A stretch of DNA of 64,000 nt from Anaerobacillus arseniciselenatis (GCF_001865995.1 NZ_MLQQ01000021.1:37902-101901), one strand, 5' to 3'; shown: positions 9,020 to 18,524, numbered from the stretch's first letter. Numbers and translations are program-made. Notes: a model not told the origin generated them from the letters alone.

Positions 9020-10714
9020 ATGAATATTAAACTAAAAACGAAATTAATCGCTAGTTTTTTAATAGTCTGCATCATTTTTGGAATTGGCAGTATTGTTTCT
9101 TATTTAAATATAAAACAAATTAATGATACGTATACTTATTTAAATGATGTTGTTAATGAATTAAATATGATTGGTTTAACGATCGATGGCAATGTTAATC
9201 AACAGAGTGTACATTTGCGTGGTTATTTATTAACTGAAGACGCAAATGAACGGGAACAATTAGATGCTGTTAACCAACAAATCAATATTGCAATACAAGA
9301 AGGAAGAGAGCTTAGTACTCTCCCTGAAACCATAGAACAATTCAATCAAATCGAACAATTGAATAATGAATATAAAGGTTTAGCTGACCATGCTATATCT
9401 TTGACTCGTATTAATATGGATGAGGCAATTAACTATACAAACAACCATGTGATACCTCAAGCCCGTGAAATAAGAGAGGCTGTTCAATCTTTAAATGGTT
9501 TGCTTAGCGAACTCTCAGAGGAAAGAACTTCACAAGCGTCGAGCCAAGTAAGTCGAGCGATGTTTTTAGTTGTGATAAATAGTGTAGTTGCAATAGTTAT
9601 TGCTATCTCTTTTGGTATCATAATTTCAAATGTTATTTCTAAGCCAATTATTAGTCTATCAAAAACAGCGAAACAATTAGCTACTGGTAATCTCGCTATT
9701 GAACGAATTAATGTTAAAAGTCGTGACGAAATCCATGAACTAAACGAATCTTTTAATGAAATGGCAAGTAACCTACGCGAGACGGTCTCAGAAATCTCGA
9801 CGGGCGCTGAACATGTTGCTGGTTCATCCGAGGAATTAACGAGTAGTGCGGAAGAAACGAGTAGAGCAACAAACCAAATTACGGAAGCCATCCAATCAGT
9901 TGCATCTGGAGCTGAAAAACAAGTTGAAAGCACGAACCAGGTCCGTGAAATCGTTAACGATATTTCTTACGGAATGCAGCAAATCGTAAGTAGTGTCGAT
10001 GTTGTTTCAAGCTCAACAACAGTTGCTGAAGAAAGATCAAAGAATGGTGTTGAAGTTGTAAATAAAGCGATTAATCAAATGAACACCATTAATTTGAAAA
10101 CAAGTGAAATTTCCGAGGTCGTTACAAACTTAGGAGATAAATCTAAAGAAATTGGTAGTATTATTTCATTAATTACTGCAGTTGCTGAACAAACGAACTT
10201 ACTCGCGCTAAATGCTGCCATTGAAGCGGCGAGAGCTGGAGAACATGGAAAAGGATTTGCTGTCGTTGCCAATGAAGTACGAAAGCTTGCTGAGCAATCC
10301 AATAATTCAGCGAGTCAGATTAGTAGTTTAATCCAAGATATTCAAAAAGATATTGAAAATTCAGTAGTGGTCATGGGTGAGGGGCGTTCTTCTGTCCAAG
10401 AAGGGTTAACTTATGTTAATGAGGCTGGCAAAGAATTTCATACCATTTCTTCTTCGATCGATGATATCTCAAAACAAATCCAAGAAGTTTCTGCTTCAGT
10501 TGAGCAAATTAAAGCAGGGTCTGAAACAATGGTAGGATCGATTGAAGATGCAGCAAATATCGCAGAACAATCATCTGTGTACTCACAAAATGTTGCCGCT
10601 TCTGCAGAAGAACAAATGGCAACGATGGAAGAAATAGCTTCCGCTGCCGAAAGCCTTTCACAAATGGCCGAAAAACTCCAAGTTGAAGTTAGCAAATTTA
10701 AATTAGGTGTCTGA
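9020..10714 (+). CDS. Methyl-accepting chemotaxis protein
   Basis: 564 residues from ATG 9020, after AGAGGAGAAGACG. TM1 spans residues ~10-30. The extracytoplasmic four-helix-bundle sensor (~31-180) is acidic and helical, and TM2 is ~181-203. HAMP follows ([19 protein letters not shown]). The signalling hairpin tip is [18 protein letters not shown] near residue 395, with [18 protein letters not shown] after it. Gln/Glu-rich methylation helices flank the tip. The receptor should control CheA. The ligand is unknown. The final codons (KLGV, stop TGA) lie inside an R2 element: GGTGTCTGACACC supplies both Gly-Val and the stop. Confidence 0.92.
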   Translation: MNIKLKTKLIASFLIVCIIFGIGSIVSYLNIKQINDTYTYLNDVVNELNMIGLTIDGNVNQQSVHLRGYLLTEDANEREQLDAVNQQINIAIQEGRELSTLPETIEQFNQIEQLNNEYKGLADHAISLTRINMDEAINYTNNHVIPQAREIREAVQSLNGLLSELSEERTSQASSQVSRAMFLVVINSVVAIVIAISFGIIISNVISKPIISLSKTAKQLATGNLAIERINVKSRDEIHELNESFNEMASNLRETVSEISTGAEHVAGSSEELTSSAEETSRATNQITEAIQSVASGAEKQVESTNQVREIVNDISYGMQQIVSSVDVVSSSTTVAEERSKNGVEVVNKAINQMNTINLKTSEISEVVTNLGDKSKEIGSIISLITAVAEQTNLLALNAAIEAARAGEHGKGFAVVANEVRKLAEQSNNSASQISSLIQDIQKDIENSVVVMGEGRSSVQEGLTYVNEAGKEFHTISSSIDDISKQIQEVSASVEQIKAGSETMVGSIEDAANIAEQSSVYSQNVAASAEEQMATMEEIASAAESLSQMAEKLQVEVSKFKLGV

Positions 10715-10760
10715 CACCGCTCGTGGACAAATCGTTAAAATGTCCGTCTGAGGTGGACAC
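10706..10760 (+). repeat. R2 repeat overlapping the stop codon of the chemoreceptor (copy 3)
   Basis: GGTGTCTGACACC, CTCGTGGACAAATCG, AAAATGTCCGTCTGAG and GTGGACA. The TGA within the first palindrome is the stop codon of the receptor gene ending at 10714. Confidence 0.8.
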
Positions 10761-10789
10761 GAACTTTTTGGAAATATTATTATATAAAA

Positions 10790-10838
10790 GAAAACTAAGG
10801 CTTGCCGCCATATTGTGGCGAAAGCCTTAGTTTTTTTG
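10790..10838 (+). terminator. Rho-independent terminator
   Basis: AAACTAAGGCTTGCCGCCA and TGGCGAAAGCCTTAGTTTTTTT form a long stem followed by seven Ts downstream of the chemoreceptor. Confidence 0.85.
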
Positions 10839-10934
10839 ATTGCGAAACCCTCACAGTAAATATACTCGCCAGTTGGGTGGGAGTTTAACCGATGTTGTAG
10901 AATTACTGAAAAGTTATCTAAAATCAAGAAATTA

Positions 10935-11372
10935 TTATCCTTTTGTCCAAGTATCGTTGAGTTCTACATTTGCTGCTTTTAGCATCGTGTAAACTGGGCA
11001 GCGTGCTTCAACCTTCTCTTGCATTTCTTTAATTCGATCGTCACTTTCACTAGTTGTTACCGTTGCTTCCACAGTTACTGTTTCAAAATAAGGACGAACC
11101 GATGGGTCTCCCATGAAACCTTTAGGATCGAATTCACCTTTAATTTTAAATGAGATGTCTTGAAGGTCAAAATTCATTTCTCGGGCAATGAAACGAGCTG
11201 TTACATTTTCACAAGCTGCTAATGCTCCTAATACAGATTGTAATGGATTTGGACCTAAATCTTGTCCTCCCATTTGTTTTCCTTCATCTATAATAAACTC
11301 ATGCTTTCCAGCCTTCGCTGTAACTGTAATTCCTTCTGTTTTTGCATTCACCATTAATGTCATTTTATTCAT
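10935..11372 (-). CDS. OsmC/Ohr-family protein
   Basis: 145 residues from ATG 11372. The family's two redox cysteines are visible in LAACENVTARF (near residue 54) and EARCPVYTML (near 126), with the conserved GPNPLQSVLGALAACE segment between the strands. OsmC and Ohr proteins detoxify organic hydroperoxides with a Cys pair. The YhfA-like subgroup, which this short protein resembles more, is less well defined and may handle persulfides or other reactive sulfur species. It follows the SBF-type transporter on the same strand with a 121-bp gap, so the two may be co-transcribed. Confidence 0.85.
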   Translation of the reverse strand: MNKMTLMVNAKTEGITVTAKAGKHEFIIDEGKQMGGQDLGPNPLQSVLGALAACENVTARFIAREMNFDLQDISFKIKGEFDPKGFMGDPSVRPYFETVTVEATVTTSESDDRIKEMQEKVEARCPVYTMLKAANVELNDTWTKG

Positions 11373-11493
11373 AGTTGATCACTCTCTTTCGTTAGTTTTA
11401 ATTTATTTTTATATGATATTTTTAACAGATTTTTTTTAAAAAAAGTTTTCTTCCGAGCGTGAAAACATTATGAAAAATATTTTATAACACCTT

Positions 11494-12480
11494 TTATGGT
11501 GTTTGAGGTTTTTCACTCATCTTAAACCAATATTTATTTGAAAGCTTTCCATAGTAAGCGATACTTTGTTGTTGAACGACAAAGGCAATCGTGACAATTA
11601 GTGCAGCTTCAGCTCCAAAGGCTGTAGCGGCAAGCCCAATCGCAATAGAAAGGTTTCTTAAAACAGTTCCATTGACGAGTGCAATCCCATCATTTCTATT
11701 AAAAAATTTAAGAGCAACAAATGTACTTAACACGTAATTTAAGCCATAAAAAGCAATTAATACAACGATCGCTATGAAGATTAACTGTAAATTTTCTGCA
11801 ATCATCGTTGCTTGCGTACTAATGCTAACAAAAACAACATATAACATCGCCCAAATACTTAAAGGAGCTAAATTTGGTTTGACTAGTTTTTGAAACTGTT
11901 CAAGTGTGTACTTTCGTAATAATAACTTAAACGTAATATGCCCTAAAAACATCGGTAAAAAAACGACTAATGCTATAGTTCTCATGGTTGCTAAAATGTC
12001 GATATTCACGTATTGTCCTACCATCACAAGTAAATACCAAGGCGTAATAATTGAACCGATAGTTAGACCAAAAACTGTTAACTTCACAGAGGCAGGTACG
12101 TTCCCTTTTTGAAGAGCAGTCCATGATATCGTCATCCCACTTGTCGGTAATAAGGCGGCTAGAGCTAATCCAGCAAACATTATCGGGTACTCTGTCAAAA
12201 ATACGCTACCTAAAAGATAAGCAACCACTGGAATAACGACGAAGTTAATAACAATCGACGCTCCAAGTATTTTTGATCCCTTGACTGAAGTTAACTCTTT
12301 TAGCTTAAAACCAATCAATGTCGCATAAATCATAATAATGGTAGCGATTAAAATCGTACCCCTCAAAAATGAAGTGTCTACGATAGTGCCGATAATAAAT
12401 CCAAGTATTAACGTTAAAGGCACACTAACTAATATATATTTTTGCGGGAACATATAAATATTTTTCATAAACTGTTTCAC
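11494..12480 (-). CDS. SBF/ACR3-type secondary transporter (ten TM)
   Basis: About 328 residues with ten hydrophobic helices and the bile-acid/arsenite-permease (SBF) family pattern, including LALAALLPTSGMTISWTA and the C-terminal VLRNLSIAIGLAATAFG. ACR3 permeases export arsenite; other SBF members carry organic or inorganic anions, so the substrate is open. I place the start at GTG 12480 (AAAGG 8 nt upstream) or possibly ATG 12468. The longer frame from ATG 12513 would begin inside the ATACCC...GGGTAT operator and lacks a good ribosome site. Shared operators with the divergent FeS/cytochrome operon suggest a joint redox, sulfur or metalloid response. Confidence 0.75.
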   Translation of the reverse strand: MKQFMKNIYMFPQKYILVSVPLTLILGFIIGTIVDTSFLRGTILIATIIMIYATLIGFKLKELTSVKGSKILGASIVINFVVIPVVAYLLGSVFLTEYPIMFAGLALAALLPTSGMTISWTALQKGNVPASVKLTVFGLTIGSIITPWYLLVMVGQYVNIDILATMRTIALVVFLPMFLGHITFKLLLRKYTLEQFQKLVKPNLAPLSIWAMLYVVFVSISTQATMIAENLQLIFIAIVVLIAFYGLNYVLSTFVALKFFNRNDGIALVNGTVLRNLSIAIGLAATAFGAEAALIVTIAFVVQQQSIAYYGKLSNKYWFKMSEKPQTP

Positions 12481-12504
12481 GCCCCTTTCCTTTTGTTCGC
12501 CTGT

Positions 12505-12540
12505 ATACCCCATTGGGTATATCTATACTATACAGGGTAT
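12505..12540. promoter_or_regulatory. Tandem 16-bp ATACC-GGGTAT operators upstream of the SBF gene
   Basis: ATACCCCATTGGGTAT (12505-12520) is a perfect inverted repeat around a 4-bp centre. ATACTATACAGGGTAT (12525-12540) is a weaker copy set 20 bp along. G/C-tract palindromes of this kind are typical targets of CsoR/CstR (DUF156) repressors. No such repressor gene is in the window. Confidence 0.6.
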
Positions 12541-12811
12541 GTTTATTTCTGTCAACACCTTTAAAAATCACTTTCAAGCATGCAAAAGATATTACCTTCC
12601 TAATTTTTAAATAAAAATTAAAACTTATTCCAATCAGAAATTATTATTTGATTAATGAAGAAATTATCCAAGAACCCCTCCTAAATAAACCTTAAGACGG
12701 TTACTTACCTTATGTTTTAAGAGCACTCATTCGATGACACAACTTTTTAATATAATGAAGCAATTGCATTAAAATGCTTTTTTAAAAATTTTTAATGAAA
12801 GATTTTGAAAT

Positions 12812-12873
12812 ATACCCACACGAGTATATAGAGATGTGTTATTATACATATACAGATATACCGATGAGGGTAT
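12812..12873. promoter_or_regulatory. Two ATACC-GGGTAT-like operators upstream of the FeS operon
   Basis: ATACCCACACGAGTAT (12812-12827) and ATACCGATGAGGGTAT (12858-12873) have the same 16-bp length and ends as the operators before the divergent SBF gene. They lie 66-127 bp upstream of the FeS start. The remaining 12541-12811 stretch is AT-rich with no recognisable gene. Confidence 0.55.
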
Positions 12874-12938
12874 GTTCAACAAAATAAATATCCAAGTAAA
12901 ACAAATAAACTGATAAGGGTTTGAGGGGGTTAATGATA

Positions 12939-14009
12939 ATGACAGAAAAAAACAAACTAGACCGTCGAACGTTTTTAAAACGTTCGGCACAAGCGACGGT
13001 TACTGCTGGGGTAGTAGCAGCGACAAGTAATTCAGTATTTGCAGAACGGGATGAAGACAAGGTTAATGGTTATGTTGCTTCCATTATTGACTTAACGAAG
13101 TGTGATGGGTGTGCGAATTACGATACGCCATTATGTGTTACGGCTTGTAAAACGAAAAATGAGCATCGTCTTCCACAACCAGAAGGGCCACTTAAAGATT
13201 ACTGGCCTCAAAAAAGACATGAGGATTACTCACAGGAACAAGACCGAACAGATCGTTTAACACCATATAATTGGACGTTTGTCGATCAAGTAGAAGTTTC
13301 TCACGATGGCGTTACTGAAACAGTTTCAGTTCCAAGGCGCTGTATGCACTGTATAGATGCACCGTGTCAAAAGTTATGTCCATTTGGTGTTATTGAGAAA
13401 TCAGAACAAGGCGCTGTAAAGATTGATGAATTTTTCTGTATGGGAGGCGCGAAATGTAGAGACGTTTGCCCTTGGGATATTCCACAACGTCAAGCGGGGG
13501 TCGGAGTTTATATGCACCTTGCTCCTGATTTAGCGGGTGGTGGAGTCATGTATAAATGCGATATGTGTAGTGACTTTTTGGCCAAAGGTGAAAAACCAGC
13601 ATGTGAAACATCATGTCCAACAGGAGCCATTGAATTTGGTCCAGTAGACCAAATGAGAAAGCTTGCAGAAGTAAAAGCAGAAGAAATTAGTGGGTATGTG
13701 TATGGAAACGAAGAAAACGGTGGAACGTTAACGTTTTATGTATCAAAAGTTCCATTCGACAAAATTAATGATGCAATTGTCAAAAGCAAGGCAAAAAATC
13801 ATGATGGAACTCCGCGTCCGGATGGCCGTCCAACGATGGAACCAAAAGTTGAAAATATGTTAGATTCGGCGCACGGTCTAGTACTTGCAACTTTAGTGGC
13901 TCCGATTGCAGGTGCAGCAACGGCGGGGATTGCTGCTTACAAAACATTAAAAGGTAAAAAGAGCGAAGGGGGCGTTTTTGATGAAAACAAAGAAAGAGAA
14001 AATTCTTAG
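12939..14009 (+). CDS. Tat-exported four-cluster ferredoxin-type electron transfer subunit (HybA/FdnH-like)
   Basis: 356 residues. ATG 12939 follows GAGGGGG by about 9 nt. The N-terminus carries a Tat signal, DRRTFLKRSAQ, then a hydrophobic stretch. Four cysteine groups fit four [4Fe-4S] clusters: CDGCANYDTPLCVTACK, CMHCIDAPCQKLCP, CMGGAKCRDVCP and CDMC...CETSCP. A C-terminal membrane anchor (VLATLVAPIAGAATAGIAAY, ~325-345) is like that of FdnH and HybA. Such subunits carry electrons between a periplasmic-side molybdenum or nickel enzyme and a membrane cytochrome b. The cytochrome gene overlaps its end, but no catalytic subunit is adjacent on either side. The catalytic partner (formate, polysulfide, thiosulfate or hydrogen type) cannot be inferred. 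Confidence 0.88.
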   Translation: MTEKNKLDRRTFLKRSAQATVTAGVVAATSNSVFAERDEDKVNGYVASIIDLTKCDGCANYDTPLCVTACKTKNEHRLPQPEGPLKDYWPQKRHEDYSQEQDRTDRLTPYNWTFVDQVEVSHDGVTETVSVPRRCMHCIDAPCQKLCPFGVIEKSEQGAVKIDEFFCMGGAKCRDVCPWDIPQRQAGVGVYMHLAPDLAGGGVMYKCDMCSDFLAKGEKPACETSCPTGAIEFGPVDQMRKLAEVKAEEISGYVYGNEENGGTLTFYVSKVPFDKINDAIVKSKAKNHDGTPRPDGRPTMEPKVENMLDSAHGLVLATLVAPIAGAATAGIAAYKTLKGKKSEGGVFDENKERENS

Positions 14010-14676
14010 ACAGCCGCTATCTAATCGTTTTGTTCATTGGGTGACTGCGATATCAATTTTCATGTTAATAATTACTGGGATGGGTCAAATGCCTTTATAT
14101 GGAAGGTATTTACTCGTCCAACCCTTTGGAACACAGTGGTTATTAAGCTATGAAGCTACTCTTTGGGTTCATTATATTTTTGCGGCGATATTAATGTTTG
14201 TTGTTTTTTATCATCTCTTTTATCATTTCATGCGGAAGGAATTTCAGATTATCCCGAAAAAGGGTGATGTAAAAGCTTCTTATGAAATTATAAAAGCGAT
14301 GGTCTTGCGAAAACATGAGCCGCCAAGTGAAAAATATTTACCTGAACAACGTTTAGCTTATGCGTTTTTTGCATTTTCAATTGGATTAGTTATTGTCACA
14401 GGAATCATTAAAGTAATCAAGAACATCTCCGGCGTTCAGCCAAGTAACGGTGTTTTACTTTGGGGCGCTCAACTTCATAACTTAGCGATGGTTTTAATTA
14501 TTATCGGCATTGTGATGCATCTTGGGGCATTTCTCGTAAAAGCCAATCGTAAAATGTTGCCTGGAATGTTTACTGGTTATGTTGACAAAGATTACGTGAA
14601 AGAGCGTCATAGCCTTTGGTATAAAGAGCTCGAAAAAGAAAGTAAAAAAGATAAGAATAAAAGAAAAGTATTATAA
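13981..14676 (+). CDS. Membrane cytochrome b subunit (FdnI/formate dehydrogenase gamma-like)
   Basis: 231 residues from ATG 13981, with AAGGGGG 8 nt upstream. The gene overlaps the FeS gene by 29 nt, so the two are translationally coupled. It has four membrane helices with heme-ligand type histidines: NRFVHWVTAISIFMLIITG (helix 1), WVHYIFAAILMFVVFYHLFYH (helix 2), and LHNLAMVLIIIGIVMHLGAF (helix 4). These fit a di-heme b561-type quinone-reactive subunit. A basic cytoplasmic tail ends KKDKNKRKVL. It should pass electrons between the FeS protein and menaquinone. Confidence 0.88.
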   Translation: MKTKKEKILRQPLSNRFVHWVTAISIFMLIITGMGQMPLYGRYLLVQPFGTQWLLSYEATLWVHYIFAAILMFVVFYHLFYHFMRKEFQIIPKKGDVKASYEIIKAMVLRKHEPPSEKYLPEQRLAYAFFAFSIGLVIVTGIIKVIKNISGVQPSNGVLLWGAQLHNLAMVLIIIGIVMHLGAFLVKANRKMLPGMFTGYVDKDYVKERHSLWYKELEKESKKDKNKRKVL

Positions 14677-14732
14677 GTTTATAGAGTTTATGGAATTCAC
14701 TCAAGGAACTGTTTATTTAAAGGAGCAAAAAG

Positions 14733-14768
14733 ATGGCCGATAAAAACAAATGTAATTTAGGTGGTTGA
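14733..14768 (+). other. Tiny ORF with strong ribosome site and in-frame TGA
   Basis: ATG 14733 is preceded by AAAGGAG at 7 nt, one of the best ribosome sites in the region. The frame reads MADKNKCNLGG and then TGA (14766-14768). If TGA were read through, ten more codons (GTSKSLYF-type) follow before TAA at 14793. It could be a leader peptide, a remnant of a third operon gene, or (unlikely) a selenocysteine site. No bacterial SECIS-like hairpin is evident right after the TGA. Confidence 0.25.
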
Positions 14769-14915
14769 GGTACGTCCAAATCTCTATATTTTTAATGACT
14801 TTGTCACAATAATCCCCCTAATCATAACTAAACTTATACTATACTAGTATTAGAAACTATTTGATAATTATTTTTAATAAAAAATTAGTAATATATGTGA
14901 AAGGGGGCTGAAAAC

Positions 14916-16004
14916 GTGATAAAACCATTGATTTTTTTATCGATCATCATGTTAGTAAGCATTAGTTTAGCTGCCTGTTCAACTAACCAAGCTCTGCAGG
15001 CGTCTGAACCTGAACCAAAATCAGTAGGGGAAACGAATGAAAATGAACACGACCAATCTTTTGTAAGAACGATCGATGGACTTGTTCCTCTAGGGGACGT
15101 ACCAATTCCGGAGGATAATCCGATGACCGCAGAAGTTCTAGAATTAGGACAAATGTTATTTTTTGATCCACGTTTATCTGGAAATGATCAAGTTAGTTGC
15201 GCGACTTGTCATGATCCTGAGTTAGGTTATGGTGATGGTAGAGCAACATTTGAAACGTATACTGGTGAGGATGGTCCGAGAAACTCGCAAACTATTATTA
15301 ACTCAGCGTACTATACATCGTTCTTTTGGGATGGTCGAGCTGCGACCTTGGAAGAGCAGGCGTTAGGTCCTATTCAAGATCCTCATGAAATGAATCTACC
15401 ACTTGATGAACTTATCGAAAAACTAAAAGGGATTGAAGGGTACGAAGCACTTTTTTTAGCAGCGTTTGAAGATGGCATCACAGAAGAGAATGTTGGAAAA
15501 GCACTTGCGGCATTTCAACGGCAAATTGTCGTAAAAGACACTCGTTATGATCAGTTTCTACAAGGGGATAAAGAGGCACTAAATTCCCAAGAAATTCGCG
15601 GTCTTGAATTGTTTAGTGGAGATGCCTTTTGTATTACGTGTCACAACGGAGAAAATTTATCTGATAATGAATTTTATAATATTGGGCTTAACTCTGATGA
15701 TGAAGGACGTTATGCAGTTACAGGAGACGAAGATGATTTAGGTAGGTTCCGAACCCCAAGCTTATATGGGATTACTCATACTGCGCCATACATGCATAAC
15801 GGTAGTATCGAAACGTTGGAAGAAGTCATCGAATTTTACAATCGTGGCGGTGACGGACACCCAAATACGAGTATTTTTATGAACATGTTTATGAGTAACA
15901 TCAACTTAACGGAAGAGGAAAAAGCTGATTTACTTGCTTTCTTAAAAGTTTTGGGCGGGGAACCACCGATTTTTACGGAGCCAGATCTTCCAGGAAGTGA
16001 ATAA
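14916..16004 (+). CDS. Di-heme cytochrome c peroxidase (MauG/CCP family), lipoprotein
   Basis: 362 residues from GTG 14916 (AAGGGGG upstream). The signal ends in the lipobox SLAAC, so the enzyme is anchored outside the membrane; an acidic linker follows. Heme motifs are CATCH (near residue 93) and CITCH (near 240). The CCP family strings GPRNSQTIINSAY, FFWDGRA and APYMHNGS are also present. The family reduces hydrogen peroxide using quinol-derived electrons, or acts in MauG-like oxidations. The gene stands alone between the FeS/cytochrome pair and a chemoreceptor and ends at a hairpin terminator. TTGTCA 109-114 nt upstream could be a -35 element. Confidence 0.9.
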   Translation: MIKPLIFLSIIMLVSISLAACSTNQALQASEPEPKSVGETNENEHDQSFVRTIDGLVPLGDVPIPEDNPMTAEVLELGQMLFFDPRLSGNDQVSCATCHDPELGYGDGRATFETYTGEDGPRNSQTIINSAYYTSFFWDGRAATLEEQALGPIQDPHEMNLPLDELIEKLKGIEGYEALFLAAFEDGITEENVGKALAAFQRQIVVKDTRYDQFLQGDKEALNSQEIRGLELFSGDAFCITCHNGENLSDNEFYNIGLNSDDEGRYAVTGDEDDLGRFRTPSLYGITHTAPYMHNGSIETLEEVIEFYNRGGDGHPNTSIFMNMFMSNINLTEEEKADLLAFLKVLGGEPPIFTEPDLPGSE

Positions 16005-16017
16005 ACTTTGTCTTTAT

Positions 16018-16052
16018 GAGGCTCGCTAGTTGGCGAGTCTCTTTAGTATTTT
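16018..16052 (+). terminator. Rho-independent terminator
   Basis: GAGGCTCGC and GCGAGTCTC pair (one G-U) around TAGTTG, followed by a T-rich tail, directly after the peroxidase gene. Confidence 0.75.
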
Positions 16053-16189
16053 AACGAAAACTGTCGAATGCAATAGGGTTTTGTCACACAATTGACTCAA
16101 TTTTGTCGGGGGAATCCCGGATTTTTATAAGGAGTTTTGATACAGTGTATTTATACTGTAAAATTTTGTGACATAGAGGGGAGTTCCAT

Positions 16190-18304
16190 ATGAAATCGTC
16201 TATTAAACCAGTAAAATATGTACTTAATAAACTCACATTTTTCCAAAAGTTCATATCTATTTTTATTATTATTTTTATACCGATCTCAATCATAACATTT
16301 TTATACATCGATGGAATGATGGAAGATATTCGCGTTTCAGAAAGTGAACGAAACGGTTTAGTATATATAGAAGAAATTCGATCCATTGTTCAATACACTC
16401 AACAGCACCGCGGGCTTTCATCGGGATATTTAAGTGGTGACGAAGCGGTTGCAGGAGCAATTAACGAACGACAAGAGGATATAAATCAACTATATAACAA
16501 TATTGAACATTTAATTAATGATGATAACGATAGGTATAGTATTAGAGAAGATTTTCAGTACGTTAAAGATCAATGGAATTCGATAACTACGAACTTATTT
16601 TCATATATCGCTCCAGAAGCAATTGAACTTCATAATAATTTAATGATCGATATATTTGACTTTGCTGCAACGATTGCAGGAGAATCCTCATTATTTTTAG
16701 ATTATGATCTTGTAAACTATCATATGGTTGTGTTAGTCGTTGACAGGCTACCGCTGATCACTGAATTAATGGGACAATCTAGGGCCGTAGGAACTGGTAT
16801 TGCTACAAGAGGTAATATTAATGATGAGGAAAACTTTCAGCTCTCTCAACTAAAGCAATCGCTTGAAAACCAAGTACACAATGTCGAACGTTCCATCGAA
16901 GCGATTTATAGGGAGGACAATAGTTTGTATCAACTCCTATCTGAACAAAGCTCTGTAGCGATTGAAAATGTAAATATTTTGATTGAGAAACTAGAAACGG
17001 AATTTTTAAATAGTAATTCTATAGCGATTAATCCAAACGATTACTTTGATTTTACAACAGATGCCATTGATGGATACTATGAATTTTTACAATTAAATGC
17101 ACAGTTGTTAGATGAAAGGCTAGTTGAAAGAATAAGTGATTTAAAATCTAGTAGAAATACGATTACTGTGATTCTTGCGATAACAATGATTTTATTAGCG
17201 TATATTTTTATCGCTTTTTATACAGCGATTAAAGATAATATTATTGAGGTTGAACAAGCTTCATCACGAATTGCTGAAGGTGACTTAACTCAGTCGGTGA
17301 AAATAATGACTAGAGATGAAATGAAAGATATCTCTAACTCATTAAATCATATGACTTTGTCGATAAAAAATCTCGTTCAGTCTAATCAATCCGTTGCTCA
17401 TGAGCTTACAGCATCTTCTCAAGAACTATCAATGGTTACTGAAGATACGGCTAAAGCTAGCGAGCAAATCACATATTCAATTGAAGGGATTACAAGGGTG
17501 ATTGAAGACCAACTCATCGCTGCTCAAGAAATAGATCAATCGATCAACGAACTAGCATCAGGACTTAATGTTGTGATTGAGACGTCTAATGATGTAGTTC
17601 AATCATCACACAATACGTCAGAGGAAGCTCAAAATGGTAGCCAACTAGTGACCAATACGATTAACCAAATGAATACAATCAGTCAATCAATTGATACATC
17701 TTTTGCGGTTATTGAAGAGCTAGATAAAAAATCGAAAAGTATCGGGGAAATCATCGATGTAATTACTGGTATTGCCGAACAAACGAACTTATTAGCGTTA
17801 AACGCGGCCATTGAAGCGGCACGTGCGGGAGAGAATGGAAAAGGTTTTTCCGTTGTTGCTGATGAAGTACGGAAATTAGCTGAAGAGTCGGCACGTTCTT
17901 CAAAAAATATTTACCAGTTAATTCAAGAAGTGCAGTCAGATACAGAAAGAGCTAAAAGCTCAATGGAAAAAGTCTTAGCAGATGCTAAAGAAGGTATTAA
18001 CGTCGTCAATATGACTGGAGAAGGATTTGAAAAAATTGTCTCAGCTACGAGTAGTGTAGAACAACAAGTAAGTGAAGTTTCCAGCTTAGCATTAAAAATG
18101 AGTGGTTCGATTGAGAAAGTTGTCGCGAACGTAAAAGAAACAACAAAGAGTGCACATCAATGTGAAGAGAATGCCCATAAAATTGCAGCTTCTTCTGAGG
18201 AACAGTTAGCATCAATGGAAGAGATCACCTCATCTGTCCATACGTTAAATGAGCGTGCACAAGACCTTCAAGACTCTGTCGATAAATTTAAAGTCGACGC
18301 TTAG
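16190..18304 (+). CDS. Chemoreceptor with NIT (nitrate/nitrite sensing) domain
   Basis: 704 residues. TM1 spans ~20-42. The extracellular region (~43-320) opens with [21 protein letters not shown], which matches the NIT-domain signature (Q.ERG.S.gyl type), a module linked to nitrate and nitrite sensing. TM2 is ~325-347, followed by HAMP ([16 protein letters not shown]). The signalling tip is [18 protein letters not shown], with [20 protein letters not shown]. With the nitrite reductase genes nrfHA 16 kb downstream, taxis to nitrate or nitrite is a plausible role, though ligand binding is inferred from the family only. ATG 16190 follows AGAGGGGAGTTCC. An R2 repeat starts 30 bp after the stop. 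Confidence 0.9.
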   Translation: MKSSIKPVKYVLNKLTFFQKFISIFIIIFIPISIITFLYIDGMMEDIRVSESERNGLVYIEEIRSIVQYTQQHRGLSSGYLSGDEAVAGAINERQEDINQLYNNIEHLINDDNDRYSIREDFQYVKDQWNSITTNLFSYIAPEAIELHNNLMIDIFDFAATIAGESSLFLDYDLVNYHMVVLVVDRLPLITELMGQSRAVGTGIATRGNINDEENFQLSQLKQSLENQVHNVERSIEAIYREDNSLYQLLSEQSSVAIENVNILIEKLETEFLNSNSIAINPNDYFDFTTDAIDGYYEFLQLNAQLLDERLVERISDLKSSRNTITVILAITMILLAYIFIAFYTAIKDNIIEVEQASSRIAEGDLTQSVKIMTRDEMKDISNSLNHMTLSIKNLVQSNQSVAHELTASSQELSMVTEDTAKASEQITYSIEGITRVIEDQLIAAQEIDQSINELASGLNVVIETSNDVVQSSHNTSEEAQNGSQLVTNTINQMNTISQSIDTSFAVIEELDKKSKSIGEIIDVITGIAEQTNLLALNAAIEAARAGENGKGFSVVADEVRKLAEESARSSKNIYQLIQEVQSDTERAKSSMEKVLADAKEGINVVNMTGEGFEKIVSATSSVEQQVSEVSSLALKMSGSIEKVVANVKETTKSAHQCEENAHKIAASSEEQLASMEEITSSVHTLNERAQDLQDSVDKFKVDA

Positions 18305-18333
18305 GTAGCGGTAAGAATGTGAACTTCTCACAT

Positions 18334-18388
18334 GGTGTCAGACACCCCCCGTGGACAAATCGCTAAAATGTCCGTGTGAGGTGGACAC
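18334..18388 (+). repeat. R2 repeat (copy 4)
   Basis: GGTGTCAGACACC, CCCCGTGGACAAATCG, AAAATGTCCGTGTGAG and GTGGACAC. Same orientation and position relative to a + gene end as the other three copies. Confidence 0.8.
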
Positions 18389-18449
18389 TATTATAATTTA
18401 GTAGAAAGATTTAATTAGAATTCAAAAAATATTATATTTAATCACAAAG

Positions 18450-18480
18450 ACCAAATGGCTGACTAGTCATTTGGTTTTTT
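18450..18480 (+). terminator. Rho-independent terminator
   Basis: ACCAAATG and CATTTGGT flank GACTAGTC and are followed by TTTTTT, downstream of the NIT chemoreceptor. Confidence 0.8.
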
Positions 18481-18524
18481 GGTCTAGGAAACTATAAAGA
18501 CAAATCATTTGCATTGGGTGAGTT

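Noticed and set aside
14766..14795. Selenocysteine insertion at TGA as a firm call
   Set aside because: No stem-loop of the bacterial SECIS type follows the TGA, and selenocysteine genes are not in the window.
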